Below, piece by piece: positions 40,723-50,575 of a stretch of 51,976 bases of DNA (positions are counted from its first letter, which is position 1; each line of letters starts with the position of its first letter). The DNA comes from Arthrobacter sp. ov118 (GTDB lineage Bacteria > Actinomycetota > Actinomycetes > Actinomycetales > Micrococcaceae): the NCBI RefSeq assembly GCF_900116495.1, contig NZ_FPAY01000015.1, positions 1 through 51,976 on the forward strand, in the 5' to 3' direction. The notes beneath the pieces were generated by a model. It worked only from the letters and a program-made list of their open reading frames with translations. It had not been told where the DNA came from and made no database searches. The translations under genes were made by a program, and so were the position numbers.

Positions 40723-42302
40723 AGCGGGATGTTCCCGTGCTTCTTGGCGGGCAGCGCGGCGCGCTTGTCCCGGAGGGCGCGCAGGCCCCTGATGATCTGC
40801 ACGCGGGTTTCGGACGGGGCGATGACCGCATCCACGTAGCCCAGCTGGGCCGCCTGGTACGGGTTAAGCAGTTCTTCCTCGTACTGGCGGATCACCTCGG
40901 CGCGCTTGGCTTCGACGTCGCCGCCGGCGTCGGCCACCGCGGCGAGTTCGCGGCGGTACAGGATGTTGACCGCGCCCTGGGCGCCCATGACGCCGATCTG
41001 GGCGGTGGGCCAGGCGAGGTTGAGGTCCGCGCCGAGCTTCTTGGAGCCCATCACGATGTACGCTCCGCCGTAGGCCTTGCGGGTGATCACTGTCAGCTTG
41101 GGCACGGTGGCCTCGGCGTAGGCGTAAAGCAGCTTGGCGCCGCGGCGGATGATGCCCTGGAATTCCTGGTCCTTGCCGGGCAGGAAGCCGGGAACATCCA
41201 CCAGAGTGATGATGGGGATATTGAAGGCGTCGCAGTGGCGGACAAAGCGGGCGGCCTTCTCCGACGCCGCAATGTCCAAGGTGCCGGCGAACTGCGTGGG
41301 CTGGTTGGCCACGATGCCCACCGTGTGCCCCTCGACCCGGCCATAGCCGATGATCACGTTGGGGGCATAGAGGGCCTGCATCTCCAGGAAGTGCGCGTCG
41401 TCCACGAGCTGCTCGATGACCTTGCGCATGTCGTAGGGCTGGTTGGCGGAGTCCGGGATCAGCAGATCGAGGGCGAGGTCCTCGTCATCGATCTCCAGTT
41501 CCTGCTGGTGGTCGAGCACCGGGGCTTCGGCGAGGTTGTTCGAGGGCAGGAAGTCCAGCAGTTCGCGGACGAACTCGACGGCGTCCGCCTCGTCCGCGGC
41601 CAGGTACGTTGAGGTGCCGGTGGTGGCGTTGTGCTGGCGCGCGCCGCCCAGGGTCTCCATGTCCACGTCCTCGCCCGTGACGGTCTTGATGACGTCCGGG
41701 CCGGTAATGAACATGTGGGATGTCTTGTCCACCATGACCACGTAGTCGGTCAGGGCGGGGGAGTAGGCCGCGCCGCCGGCGGAGGGTCCCATGATGAGGG
41801 AGATCTGCGGGACCACGCCGGAGGCATGGACGTTGTTGCGGAAGATGTCCGCGAACATGGCCAGGGAGGCGACGCCCTCCTGGATGCGGGCGCCGCCGCC
41901 GTCGAGGATGCCGACCACGGGGCAGCCGTTGCGCAGCGCGAACTCCTGGACCTTGACGATTTTCTCGCCGTTGACCTGGCTCAGCGAACCGCCGTAGACC
42001 GAGAAGTCCTGGCTGTAGACGGCGACCGGGCGCCCGTCCACCGTGCCGTAGCCCGAGACGAGGCCGTCGCCCAGCGGTTTCTTCTTCTCCATGCCGAACG
42101 CGGTGGAGCGGTGCACTGCCAGGGCATCGAATTCGACGAAAGAGCCTGCGTCCAGCAGCAGGTCGATGCGCTCGCGGGCGGTGCCCTTGCCCCGGGCGTG
42201 CTGCTTGACTACCGCTTCCGGGCCGGAGGGTTGCGCAGAACGGGCCTGGCGGTCGCGGAAGTCTGCAATCTTTCCCGCAGTCGTGGTCAGATCGTGGCTC
42301 AT
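40719..42302 (-). CDS. accD: Acyl-CoA carboxylase beta (carboxyltransferase) subunit
   Basis: A 527-residue carboxyltransferase of the AccD5/PccB type, transferring carboxyl from biotin to acetyl- or propionyl-CoA. It has the two crotonase-like halves, with ARGKGTARERIDLLLD, GCPVVGILDGGGARIQEG, IMGPSAGGAAYSPALTDYV, then ITLVDVPGFLPGKDQE and RKAYGGAYIVMGSKKLGAD. ATG 42302 has GGAG 7 bases upstream. The alpha subunit and BirA flank the locus. Which acyl-CoA is preferred cannot be read by eye. Confidence 0.95.
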   Translation of the reverse strand: MSHDLTTTAGKIADFRDRQARSAQPSGPEAVVKQHARGKGTARERIDLLLDAGSFVEFDALAVHRSTAFGMEKKKPLGDGLVSGYGTVDGRPVAVYSQDFSVYGGSLSQVNGEKIVKVQEFALRNGCPVVGILDGGGARIQEGVASLAMFADIFRNNVHASGVVPQISLIMGPSAGGAAYSPALTDYVVMVDKTSHMFITGPDVIKTVTGEDVDMETLGGARQHNATTGTSTYLAADEADAVEFVRELLDFLPSNNLAEAPVLDHQQELEIDDEDLALDLLIPDSANQPYDMRKVIEQLVDDAHFLEMQALYAPNVIIGYGRVEGHTVGIVANQPTQFAGTLDIAASEKAARFVRHCDAFNIPIITLVDVPGFLPGKDQEFQGIIRRGAKLLYAYAEATVPKLTVITRKAYGGAYIVMGSKKLGADLNLAWPTAQIGVMGAQGAVNILYRRELAAVADAGGDVEAKRAEVIRQYEEELLNPYQAAQLGYVDAVIAPSETRVQIIRGLRALRDKRAALPAKKHGNIPL

Positions 42303-42505
42303 CAAGTGTCTCCGGCTCTGTCGCTAGCTTGTTCGGCGCCCGACAGCGTGGTCCTTTGGCTGGAATACACAAAAGCAGGGCTCTGCTGGCAAGTCTAGTG
42401 ACGGTATTGGCCGGTGCCGCTGTAGGAACCCTACAATTTTCCCGGTACACGCCCCGGCCTCCGGAATGTTACCCGCCAGTAATAACGGTGGGCTAGAGTG
42501 TGCTC

Positions 42506-43396
42506 ATGACTTCAAGCAACGACGCTTCGGGCGCAGCCTCCGGGCCTTATCAGGCCGCCGGATCGCTTCGGGACCGCACCCTCCTGATCTCCGGCGGCAG
42601 CCGCGGCATCGGCCTGGCCATTGCGCTGCGCGCAGCCCGGGACGGCGCCAACGTGGTGCTTCTGGCCAAGACCGGCCGGCCCCACGCCACGCTGGAAGGC
42701 ACCGTCTATACAGCGGCCGAGCAGATCGAGGCCGCCGGCGGCAGGGCGTTGCCGCTGGTCGGCGACGTCCGCAACGACGCCGACATTGCCGGCGCCGTCG
42801 GCGCGGCCGTGGACCGCTTCGGCGGGATCGACGTCGTCGTCAACAACGCCTCGGCGATCGACCTCTCGCCGACCGGCACTGTGGACATGAAGCGCTACGA
42901 CCTCATGCAGGACATCAACGTGCGGGGTACGTTCCTGCTCTCCAAGCTGGCGCTTCCGGCTCTGCGGGCATCTGACGACGGGCACATCCTGACGCTCTCC
43001 CCGCCCCTGAACCTGGACCCCAAGTGGGCCGGCCTGCACCTGGCCTACACCCTGGCCAAATACGGCATGAGCCTGACTACCCTGGGCCTGGCCGAGGAGC
43101 TCAAGGCCGACGGCGTCAACGTGAACTCGCTCTGGCCTTGCACCCTGATCGACACGGCGGCCATCCGCAACATGCCCGGCGGCGACGAGATCGTCAAGGG
43201 CGCCCGCGGCCCGGAAATCATGGCCGATGCCGCCCACGCCGTGCTGACCGGCGGCAACGCGTTGCCCGAAGACGGCAGCCGGAGCGGAAATTTCTATACC
43301 GATGAGCAGGTCCTTGCGGCGGCCGGTGTGACGGACTTCAGCCCGTACAGCCTCGGCGCGCCGGAGGACCGGCTGGTCCCTGACATCTTCCTCTGA
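42506..43396 (+). CDS. Short-chain dehydrogenase/reductase (HSDL2-like)
   Basis: A 296-residue SDR enzyme. The cofactor loop is LLISGGSRGIGLAIALRA (TGxxxGxG variant), with NNASA near residue 117, and the catalytic Tyr-Lys in YTLAKYGMSLTT. The pattern KTGRPHATLEGTVYTAAEQI after the first strand is shared with hydroxysteroid dehydrogenase-like protein 2, peroxisomal or lipid-linked in eukaryotes. Substrate unknown; an acyl-CoA role is suggested by position between accD and birA. ATG 42506 is chosen over GTG 42500. Confidence 0.9.
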   Translation: MTSSNDASGAASGPYQAAGSLRDRTLLISGGSRGIGLAIALRAARDGANVVLLAKTGRPHATLEGTVYTAAEQIEAAGGRALPLVGDVRNDADIAGAVGAAVDRFGGIDVVVNNASAIDLSPTGTVDMKRYDLMQDINVRGTFLLSKLALPALRASDDGHILTLSPPLNLDPKWAGLHLAYTLAKYGMSLTTLGLAEELKADGVNVNSLWPCTLIDTAAIRNMPGGDEIVKGARGPEIMADAAHAVLTGGNALPEDGSRSGNFYTDEQVLAAAGVTDFSPYSLGAPEDRLVPDIFL

Positions 43397-43467
43397 GCTT
43401 GCTGGGGCAAAGGTGGGCAGTTCCGGGGGCCGGAGCCGGGCCGCTCTTTCCTCGGTAGGATTCAAGC

Positions 43468-44433
43468 ATGGAAGCCGCGCAGGAAACCCCGGACCGTCCG
43501 CCCCTGGACCTCAACGCCCTGAGCAATGAGGCATTCCTGTCGGCCCACGGCATTCCGCGCCTGACGGTGGTGGAGTCCACCGGCTCCACCAACGCCGACC
43601 TCCTCCGTGGCGTGAGTGAGGATCCCGGCGCCTGGCCGGATCTGTCGGTGCTAACCGCCGAATACCAAACCGCCGCGCGGGGCCGGCTCGACCGCCGCTG
43701 GGAAGCGCCGGCGCGAAGCTCCGTCTCCGTCTCCCTGGTGCTCCGCCCGGTGAACGCGGACGGCCGCCCGCTGCCCACGGATAGCTACTCCTGGCTCTCC
43801 CTGCTCGCAGCCCTCGCCCTGCGCGAGGCCCTGACGGAAACGGCCGGCCTTCCTGCGGACCTCAAATGGCCCAACGACGTCCTGGTGCGCGGCCGGAAAA
43901 TCGCGGGCATCCTCGCCCAGCTCGGCCCGATCTCTGGCGCCGGGACGCCGCCGGTGGTGCTCGGGACCGGCCTGAACGTCACGCTGACGGAGCCCGACCT
44001 CCCGGTCCCCACCGCCACGTCAGTGCTGCTGGAAAACCCGGAGACTGTGGACAGGACGGAACTCCTGAAGAGCTACCTGTCTCGCTTCGCCACGCTGTAC
44101 CGGAGTTTCTGCAATGCCGACGGCGACCCCGCCGCCGGCCTGGCCGGTGGCCCTTCGCTGCACAAGAGGCTGGAACACCTGCTGACGACCCTCGGCAAGC
44201 AGGTCCGTGCCCAGCTCCCGGGCGACCACGAGATCATCGGCCACGCCACACGCCTGGACGAATACGGCTCGCTCCTGGTGGTCGACGCGACGGGCCACGA
44301 ACATGTGGTGACCGCCGGCGACGTCGTGCACCTGCGGCCGTGGAATCCGGCCGGCGCCGCCGATCAGGGCACCGCCGTTCAGGGCAAGGGAGCGCAGGGC
44401 TCCGCCGGCGGGGCCGAAAGTGGCTATGCGTAA
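43468..44433 (+). CDS. birA: Biotin-[acyl-CoA carboxylase] ligase
   Basis: A 321-residue enzyme that activates biotin with ATP and attaches it to the BCCP lysine. Motifs are LTVVESTGSTNADLLRG, the biotinyl-AMP loop TAARGRLDRRWEAP, LKWPNDVLVRGRKIAGILAQ and VVLGTGLNV. A C-terminal domain (LGKQVRAQLPGDHEIIGHA) is typical. No N-terminal DNA-binding domain is present, so it is a monofunctional ligase rather than a repressor. The target is most likely the carboxylase at 29509-31362. The next gene overlaps its stop. Confidence 0.94.
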   Translation: MEAAQETPDRPPLDLNALSNEAFLSAHGIPRLTVVESTGSTNADLLRGVSEDPGAWPDLSVLTAEYQTAARGRLDRRWEAPARSSVSVSLVLRPVNADGRPLPTDSYSWLSLLAALALREALTETAGLPADLKWPNDVLVRGRKIAGILAQLGPISGAGTPPVVLGTGLNVTLTEPDLPVPTATSVLLENPETVDRTELLKSYLSRFATLYRSFCNADGDPAAGLAGGPSLHKRLEHLLTTLGKQVRAQLPGDHEIIGHATRLDEYGSLLVVDATGHEHVVTAGDVVHLRPWNPAGAADQGTAVQGKGAQGSAGGAESGYA

Positions 44434-45025
44434 AGTGCTCCTGCCGGGAGAGCAAGTGATTGTGCTAACCCGGCCCCAGCCCAGGATGCTGATCGTCCCG
44501 GGGCTAGTGTTCGTCGTTGTTCCGGCGTTGGCCGCGTACGCCTGCGCCTGGGTGGTTAAAGGTGGCCCGGCAAAGCTGGCACCTCTTATCCCCAAGCAAT
44601 GGACGCCCTGGCTGATCGGGGTGTGCCTGGGGTTGGCGGCATGGGTGCTGTTGGGTTATTGCCTGCCGCGACTCCTGAGGTGGCAGGCCACCCGCTACAT
44701 CCTCACCAGCCAGCGCTTAGTTACCCGCTACGGCATGTTACGGAGGCGCGATGAGCAGGTTCCGCTCACGGCCGTCCGCCATGTGGCCATTGAGCAGTCG
44801 TTGTTGCAGCGCCTATTGCGCTCGGGGAATATATCCTTGGAGACCGGGTATCCCCTCGGGACTGTGGTTCCTGACGTCCCGGAGGTCGTGACATTCCGTA
44901 ACTACATGCTTGACGCCATCGGCGCTCTGCCTCCGGGCGGGGTTTGGGAGGCTGAGGGCATGAACTACAACCCGGGCGAGGCCTTGCCCTGGGAGACGAG
45001 AGAAGGTGGAAGAGATGAACGCTGA
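44426..45025 (+). CDS. PH domain-containing membrane protein (YdbS/DUF304-like)
   Basis: A 199-residue protein with two membrane segments near the N-terminus (LIVPGLVFVVVPALAAYAC and LIGVCLGLAAWVLLGYC) followed by a bacterial PH domain (YILTSQRLVTRYGMLRRR, then VPLTAVRHVAIEQSLLQRLL). The ATG overlaps the birA stop by 8 bases; GTG 44420 is an alternative. A PH/DUF304 membrane gene next to birA also occurs in mycobacteria (Rv3278c). Function is unknown. Confidence 0.88.
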   Translation: MRKVLLPGEQVIVLTRPQPRMLIVPGLVFVVVPALAAYACAWVVKGGPAKLAPLIPKQWTPWLIGVCLGLAAWVLLGYCLPRLLRWQATRYILTSQRLVTRYGMLRRRDEQVPLTAVRHVAIEQSLLQRLLRSGNISLETGYPLGTVVPDVPEVVTFRNYMLDAIGALPPGGVWEAEGMNYNPGEALPWETREGGRDER

Positions 45026-46316
45026 GAACGTCCACCAGGACACCGACCTCGCCGCACCGGATATGACCCGGGAGCCCGACGACGGTTCCGGCGCCGCCTC
45101 GGACGCCGCCTTTGAAGCCGGCCCGGCGGAGTCCATGACCGGTCCGGCTGGCCCCGCGGCAGACGGGACAGAGCAAGACCAGGAAGCCGCACCAACAGCC
45201 GAAGAATCAGCAGAACAAACAGCCGCACCGGCGGATGAGCCGGCGGATGAACCCGCGCCGCCCACCGGGGCGATGTCCGCGGAAAGGCTTGCCGCCAAGG
45301 CCCTGGAAGCCCGGCTGCTGGGCGGCGAACGCAAGCTCCGGCGTCGTGAAGTCGCCGCCGGTGCCGGAGTGTCGCTGCTGTCGGCCCGGAAACTGTGGCG
45401 CGCCCTCGGCTTCCCCAACCTCGGCGATGACGATGTCGCCTTCACCGAACGTGACCAGGCGGCCCTGTCCACCATCGTGGACCTGGTGCGTGAGGGCGTG
45501 CTCACCGAGGAAGCCGCCATCTCCATCACCAGGGCCATCGGCCAGATGACCGACCGGATGGTGGTCTGGCAGATCGAGGCCCTGGTGGAGGACATGGTCC
45601 AGAAGCAGGGGGTGCCGGACGCCGTTGCCCGGAAGCAGCTCGTTGACCAGCTGCCGTCTCTCATCGACGCCCTCGAGGAAATGCTTGTCTATTCCTGGCA
45701 CCGCCAGCTCAACGCCGGCGTCCAGCGCCTGGCCGTCCGGGCCGAAGCCGGGCTGCAGTCCAGCGAAGAGGGCCGCGAAGGCGACGAGGACGATGCGCCG
45801 CTGCCCTTGGCCCGGGCCGTTGGCTTCGCGGACCTGGTGTCTTACACGAGCCTGTCCCGCAGGATGAACGAGAAGACGCTGGCCCAGCTGGTGCAGCGCT
45901 TTGAAAACAAGTGCGCCGAAATCATTTCCGTCGGCGGCGGCCGCCTGGTCAAGACGGTCGGTGACGAAGTCCTGTACATCGCCGAAACACCGGCGGCCGG
46001 CGCCGAGATTTCGCTGGCGCTTAGCCGCGCCTTCACCGAGGACGAGATCCTGCCGCAGGCTCGGGTAGCCATGGTGTGGGGCCGCATCCTGTCGCGGCTG
46101 GGTGACATTTACGGACCCACCGTCAATCTCGCCGCGCGCCTGACTGCCCTCGCCGACCCCGGAAGCGTGTTGGTGGACTCCATGACGGCGGCCGCCTTGG
46201 AGCAGGACGAACGCTTCATCCTGGTGCCCCGCCCGGCTGAGGATGTCCGCGGGTTCGGCGAAATCCACCCGGTGCAGCTGCAGCCCGGCAGTGGCCGGGG
46301 CCTGATCCTGGACTGA
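45015..46316 (+). CDS. Class III adenylate cyclase with regulatory N-terminal domain
   Basis: A 433-residue soluble cyclase. After an acidic disordered start (about 85 residues) comes an alpha-helical regulatory domain similar to that of mycobacterial Rv1264 (residues about 90-240). The catalytic CHD domain follows from about 265. Active-site residues are present: metal Asp in GFADLVSYT, Lys and Asp in LVKTVGDEV, Asp in GDIYGPTVN, Asn and Arg in VNLAARLT. It should make cAMP and homodimerise. Rv1264 is inhibited by its regulatory domain and activated by acid pH; the same here is inference. ATG 45015 overlaps the previous gene by 11 bases. Confidence 0.9.
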   Translation: MNAENVHQDTDLAAPDMTREPDDGSGAASDAAFEAGPAESMTGPAGPAADGTEQDQEAAPTAEESAEQTAAPADEPADEPAPPTGAMSAERLAAKALEARLLGGERKLRRREVAAGAGVSLLSARKLWRALGFPNLGDDDVAFTERDQAALSTIVDLVREGVLTEEAAISITRAIGQMTDRMVVWQIEALVEDMVQKQGVPDAVARKQLVDQLPSLIDALEEMLVYSWHRQLNAGVQRLAVRAEAGLQSSEEGREGDEDDAPLPLARAVGFADLVSYTSLSRRMNEKTLAQLVQRFENKCAEIISVGGGRLVKTVGDEVLYIAETPAAGAEISLALSRAFTEDEILPQARVAMVWGRILSRLGDIYGPTVNLAARLTALADPGSVLVDSMTAAALEQDERFILVPRPAEDVRGFGEIHPVQLQPGSGRGLILD

Positions 46317-46444
46317 CGTCCCCTAATCGGCAACGGCCGGCTCCGGCAACATGCGGCCGGAACTGTTTCCCATGCGGCGGACAGTGTGCAATAGTCGGAG
46401 CCACCTGCCGCCGGCGGGACTTTGGACCAATACCTAGGACAGGC

Positions 46445-47245
46445 ATGAATTCACAGCCCGACGCCGCTCCTGATGCCGCCAGCACGAGCCCCGGCGGCAC
46501 CGCGGACTATCGGCTCACCTGCGGCTACGGCACGGACCGTGGCCTGCGGCGTGAGGAGAACGAGGATTCTTACATCGCCTACGACCCCGTCTTCGCCGTC
46601 GCCGATGGCATGGGGGGCCACGAAGCAGGTGAAGTAGCCAGCGGCATCTGTGTGCACACCCTCGCCGAGGCGCCGCAACTGGCCGCGGGGGAGCGGACGG
46701 CTACCGCCGCCGTCGTCCAGCAGTACCTGGACCAGGCGGACCAAGCCATCCGGGAGGCCACCGGCTCGCGGGCGGGCACGACGCTGTCCGGCGTCGTGGT
46801 GGTGGAACAACTGGGCGTTCCGTACTGGCTGGTTTTGAACATCGGTGATTCGCGCACCTACCGGTTCAGCCAAGGCGGGCTGGTGCAGGTCAGCGTGGAC
46901 CATTCCGAGGTGCAGGAACTCGTCGACGCCGGCCAGATCACCCAGGCCGACGCCGCTGTCCACCCGCGGCGGCACGTTGTGACCCGCGTACTTGGCACGG
47001 GCGATGAGACCGGGGCAGACTACTGGCTGCTTCCCCTGGAGGACGGCGACAGGATTCTGGTCTGCTCGGACGGACTCAACGGCGAACTAAGCGACGAGCA
47101 GATTGCCGACATCCTTGGGGCCCAGGCGGACCCCCAGGCGGCTGTCGACGAGCTGATCCAGGCGGCCCTGCGCAGCGGTGGGCGGGACAACGTCACCGCC
47201 ATTGTGGTCGACGCCCACGTCGCCTCCGGTGATGCCCGCTCCTGA
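46445..47245 (+). CDS. PP2C-family protein serine/threonine phosphatase
   Basis: A 266-residue soluble phosphatase. Metal-binding and catalytic motifs are GLRREENEDSYIA, VADGMGGHEAGEVAS, LNIGDSRTYRF, LVCSDGLNGELSDEQI and GGRDNVTAIVVD, all intact. No membrane segment or sensor domain is present. It probably reverses Ser/Thr protein phosphorylation. A kinase partner is not in the window. It follows the cyclase by 128 bp and may share its transcript. Confidence 0.92.
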   Translation: MNSQPDAAPDAASTSPGGTADYRLTCGYGTDRGLRREENEDSYIAYDPVFAVADGMGGHEAGEVASGICVHTLAEAPQLAAGERTATAAVVQQYLDQADQAIREATGSRAGTTLSGVVVVEQLGVPYWLVLNIGDSRTYRFSQGGLVQVSVDHSEVQELVDAGQITQADAAVHPRRHVVTRVLGTGDETGADYWLLPLEDGDRILVCSDGLNGELSDEQIADILGAQADPQAAVDELIQAALRSGGRDNVTAIVVDAHVASGDARS

Positions 47246-47332
47246 ACGAGCGCCGGCTGACCACACTGCCGACCACGCCGGGGAGCGGGCCGGCGACCGG
47301 ACAACGGCACCGAACTAGGGCAGGATAGGTCT

Positions 47333-49633
47333 GTGAGCACAGGGAAGACCGCAGCAGAGACCGACACCCAAAGTCCCACTGGGGAGCAGATCCCCGCCGG
47401 CGACGTTCGCACGGAGTACGAGGACCTCGTGGAGCAGGTCCGCAAACACCGATTTGCGTACTACCAGGAGGACGCGCCGATCATCTCCGACGCCGAGTTT
47501 GACGAGCTCTACCGGCGGCTGGAAACCATCGAAGCGATGCATCCGGAGCTGGTGTCCAACGATTCGCCCACGCAGGAAGTGGGCGGCGAGGTCTCCGCCG
47601 CGTTTGCCGCCGTCGAACACCTGCAGCGCATGTACAGCCTGGAAGACGTCTTCTCGCTTGAGGAGCTGGAGGCCTGGATCGCCAAAGCCGAGGCCGGCGT
47701 GGCCAAGATCGGCAACGGAAACAACCGGCCGTCGTGGCTCACCGAACTGAAGATCGACGGCCTCGCCGTGAACCTGCTCTACCGCGACGGCGTCTTGGTC
47801 CGGGCCGCCACCCGCGGCGACGGCACCACCGGTGAGGACATCACGCACAATGTCCTCACCATCAAGGAGATCCCGCAACGGCTCAGCGGGACCGGCTTCC
47901 CGGCGGAGATGGAAATCCGGGGTGAAGTCTTCATCCCGTCCAAGGCCTTCGCGGAGTTCAACGAAGCCCTGATCGAGGCCGGCAAGGCGCCCCTGGCCAA
48001 CCCCCGCAACGCCGCCGCCGGTTCGCTGCGGCAGAAGGATCCCGCCGAAACCGCCAAACGGCCGCTGCGGATGTACGTCCACGGCATCGGCGCCCGCGAG
48101 GGACTCCAGACCGTCAGCCAGTCGGACACCTACCGCCAGCTCGCCGAGTGGGGCCTGCCCACGAGCCCGTATTTCGAGGTCCTCCCCGGGCTGGCCGACG
48201 TCCTGGAGTTCATCAAGCGCTACGGCGACAAGCGGCACAGCCTTACGCACGAGATCGACGGCATTGTGGTCAAGGTGGACGACTTCGCCACCCAGCGTGC
48301 CCTCGGCTACACCACCCGGGTGCCCCGCTGGGCGGTCGCCTACAAGTACCCGCCGGAGGAGGTCCACACCAAACTGCTGGACATCGCCGTCAACGTCGGC
48401 CGCACCGGGCGCGTCACCCCGTTCGGCGTGATGGAGCCAGCCAAGGTTGCCGGCTCCACCGTGGAAATGGCCACCCTGCACAACCAGGAAGTCGTCAAAG
48501 CCAAGGGCGTGAAGATCGGCGACATCGTGGTGCTGCGCAAGGCAGGGGACGTCATTCCGGAAATTGTGGGCCCGGTCCTGGCGCTCCGGGATCAGCAGGA
48601 CCCGCCCGTCCGGGACTTCATCATGCCCACCGAATGCCCGGCCTGCGGCACGCCGCTGGCCCCGGGGAAGGAAGGGGACGTGGACATCCGCTGCCCCAAC
48701 TCCCGCTCTTGCCCGGCGCAGCTGCGCGAACGCGTCTTCCACCTCGCCGGCCGCGGCGCCTTCGACATCGAGGCCCTCGGCTGGGAAGCCGCCATCGCCC
48801 TGACCCAGCCGGCCGAACCCGAAACCGCTCCGCTGACCACCGAGGCGACGCTGTTCGACCTCACCCCGGAGCAGCTCGCCGACGTCCGCGTCCGCCGGGA
48901 GAAGCGCTCCAAGGGCGTGGGCACCGGGGAATTCGAACTCGTGCCTTACTTCTACACCAAGGCCACCGCCAAGACCCCGTCCAAGCCCACGGCCACCACG
49001 GACAAACTGTTTCGCGAACTCGAGAAGGCAAAAGCCCAGCCGCTGTGGCGGGTCCTCGTGGCACTGTCCATCCGGCATGTGGGCCCGCGGGCCTCCCGCG
49101 CCCTAGCCACCGCGTTCGGCAACATGGACGCCATCCGGCAGGCCTCCGAGGACGAGCTCGCCCACGTCGACGGCGTGGGCCCGGTGATTGCCCAGGCCCT
49201 GACGGAATGGTTCGCCGAGGACTGGCACCGCGACATCGTGGACCGCTGGGCGGCCGCCGGCGTCCGGATGGCCGACGAACGCGACGAATCCACGCCGCGC
49301 ACCCTCGAGGGCTTGACTGTGGTGGTGACCGGTAGCCTCGAGGGCTTCAGCCGGGATGAGGCCAAGGAAGCCATCCTGATCCGCGGCGGCAAGGCCGCCG
49401 GCTCGGTCTCGAAGAACACCAGCTATGTGGTGGCCGGCGAGAACGCGGGCACCAAACTGGACAAGGCCGAACAGCTCGGCATCCCGGTCCTGGACGAGGA
49501 CGGCTTCCGAGAACTGCTGGCCAACGGCCCGGCGGCCACCGGCGACGCGGACGGCAGTTCTGATATCACCGCTGAAGCCGACGAGGACGGCGAGGACCGA
49601 CTCGAGGACCACAGCGAGGCAGCGGCCCAATGA
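47333..49633 (+). CDS. ligA: NAD-dependent DNA ligase
   Basis: A 766-residue DNA ligase sealing nicks in replication and repair. It has the adenylation lysine in ELKIDGLAVN near residue 140, the Cys4 zinc finger (CPACGTPL and CPNSRSCPAQ) near 435-465, a helix-hairpin-helix array (IRHVGPRASRALA, LAHVDGVGPVIAQAL), and a C-terminal BRCT domain (GLTVVVTGSLEGFSRDEA). An extra segment near 490-540 and an acidic tail make it longer than the usual 670. GTG start. It is expected to be essential. Confidence 0.96.
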   Translation: MSTGKTAAETDTQSPTGEQIPAGDVRTEYEDLVEQVRKHRFAYYQEDAPIISDAEFDELYRRLETIEAMHPELVSNDSPTQEVGGEVSAAFAAVEHLQRMYSLEDVFSLEELEAWIAKAEAGVAKIGNGNNRPSWLTELKIDGLAVNLLYRDGVLVRAATRGDGTTGEDITHNVLTIKEIPQRLSGTGFPAEMEIRGEVFIPSKAFAEFNEALIEAGKAPLANPRNAAAGSLRQKDPAETAKRPLRMYVHGIGAREGLQTVSQSDTYRQLAEWGLPTSPYFEVLPGLADVLEFIKRYGDKRHSLTHEIDGIVVKVDDFATQRALGYTTRVPRWAVAYKYPPEEVHTKLLDIAVNVGRTGRVTPFGVMEPAKVAGSTVEMATLHNQEVVKAKGVKIGDIVVLRKAGDVIPEIVGPVLALRDQQDPPVRDFIMPTECPACGTPLAPGKEGDVDIRCPNSRSCPAQLRERVFHLAGRGAFDIEALGWEAAIALTQPAEPETAPLTTEATLFDLTPEQLADVRVRREKRSKGVGTGEFELVPYFYTKATAKTPSKPTATTDKLFRELEKAKAQPLWRVLVALSIRHVGPRASRALATAFGNMDAIRQASEDELAHVDGVGPVIAQALTEWFAEDWHRDIVDRWAAAGVRMADERDESTPRTLEGLTVVVTGSLEGFSRDEAKEAILIRGGKAAGSVSKNTSYVVAGENAGTKLDKAEQLGIPVLDEDGFRELLANGPAATGDADGSSDITAEADEDGEDRLEDHSEAAAQ

Positions 49634-50472
49634 GCTCCGGTCCGGGCGTCCCTGACGCTTCCGCACCCGCACCGGCGGCATTGCTGGAACTGGCGAAGTC
49701 GGCCGCGGCCGCGGGGGCCGCGGTCCTGGCCACCCGGGAGGCAGCGGTCCTCAATGTCAGCAACAAGGGCGACTCGGGGGACTGGGTGACGGCCTTCGAC
49801 GTCGCCGCGGAGGCCGCCGTCCGGGAGGTCATCACCGCGGCCCGGCCGCGGGACATCATCACGGGGGAGGAGGGCGGCACCATCCTGCCGGCGGAGCCCA
49901 GCGGTTACCGCTGGTCCATCGACCCCCTCGACGGCACCACCAATTTCATCCGCAACATCGTCTACTACGCCACCTCCGTGGCTGTGGCCGACGCCGACGG
50001 CGCCTGGCTGGCCGGCGTCGTCAGCGCCCCGGCACTGGGCCGCACCTACTTCGCGTCCCGCGGTGAGGGGGCGTGGCTCCAGGAGCAAGGCCGGCTGACT
50101 GCCCTGTTCGGCCCGGTCCCGGGACGGGCCGGTCAGATCCTGGCCACGGGCTTCAGCTACGATCCCGACGTCCGGGCCGAACAGGCCGCCGGCCTGGGCG
50201 CCCTGATGGACGGTTTCGCCGACATGCGCCGGCTGGGCTCGGCCGCGCTGGACCTGTGCCTCGTGGCGGACGGCACCCACGACGCCTTCGGTGAACGCGG
50301 GCTCAATGAGCACGACTTCGCCGCCGGCGCCCTGATCGCTGAGGAGGCCGGCTGCTGGGTGCGCCGGCCGCGGCTTACCAGTCCGCTGGCCGGAGGCCCG
50401 TCCGACGAGGAACGGCTGGCGGCCTGGACGTGCGCCGGGTCGCTGGAACTCTCGGGCAAGTTCCCCCTCTGA
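49630..50472 (+). CDS. Inositol monophosphatase family protein
   Basis: A 280-residue Mg-dependent phosphatase. Metal motifs are GEEGGTI near residue 77 and WSIDPLDGTTNF near 97, with GSAALDLCLVADG and HDFAAGALIAEEAG toward the C-terminus. The family hydrolyses inositol phosphate, histidinol phosphate or related compounds. It overlaps ligA by ATGA, indicating coupling, though no functional link to DNA ligase is known to me. Confidence 0.92.
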   Translation: MSSGPGVPDASAPAPAALLELAKSAAAAGAAVLATREAAVLNVSNKGDSGDWVTAFDVAAEAAVREVITAARPRDIITGEEGGTILPAEPSGYRWSIDPLDGTTNFIRNIVYYATSVAVADADGAWLAGVVSAPALGRTYFASRGEGAWLQEQGRLTALFGPVPGRAGQILATGFSYDPDVRAEQAAGLGALMDGFADMRRLGSAALDLCLVADGTHDAFGERGLNEHDFAAGALIAEEAGCWVRRPRLTSPLAGGPSDEERLAAWTCAGSLELSGKFPL

Positions 50473-50575
50473 CCGGAGGTACCCGTTGGCGGTTGCCGCG
50501 GCTAAAGGTGATAGTTCAGTCACGGAAACGGCTCTTCCGGGCGAGGCGGGCATCGAGCGCCCGTACCATTGACGG

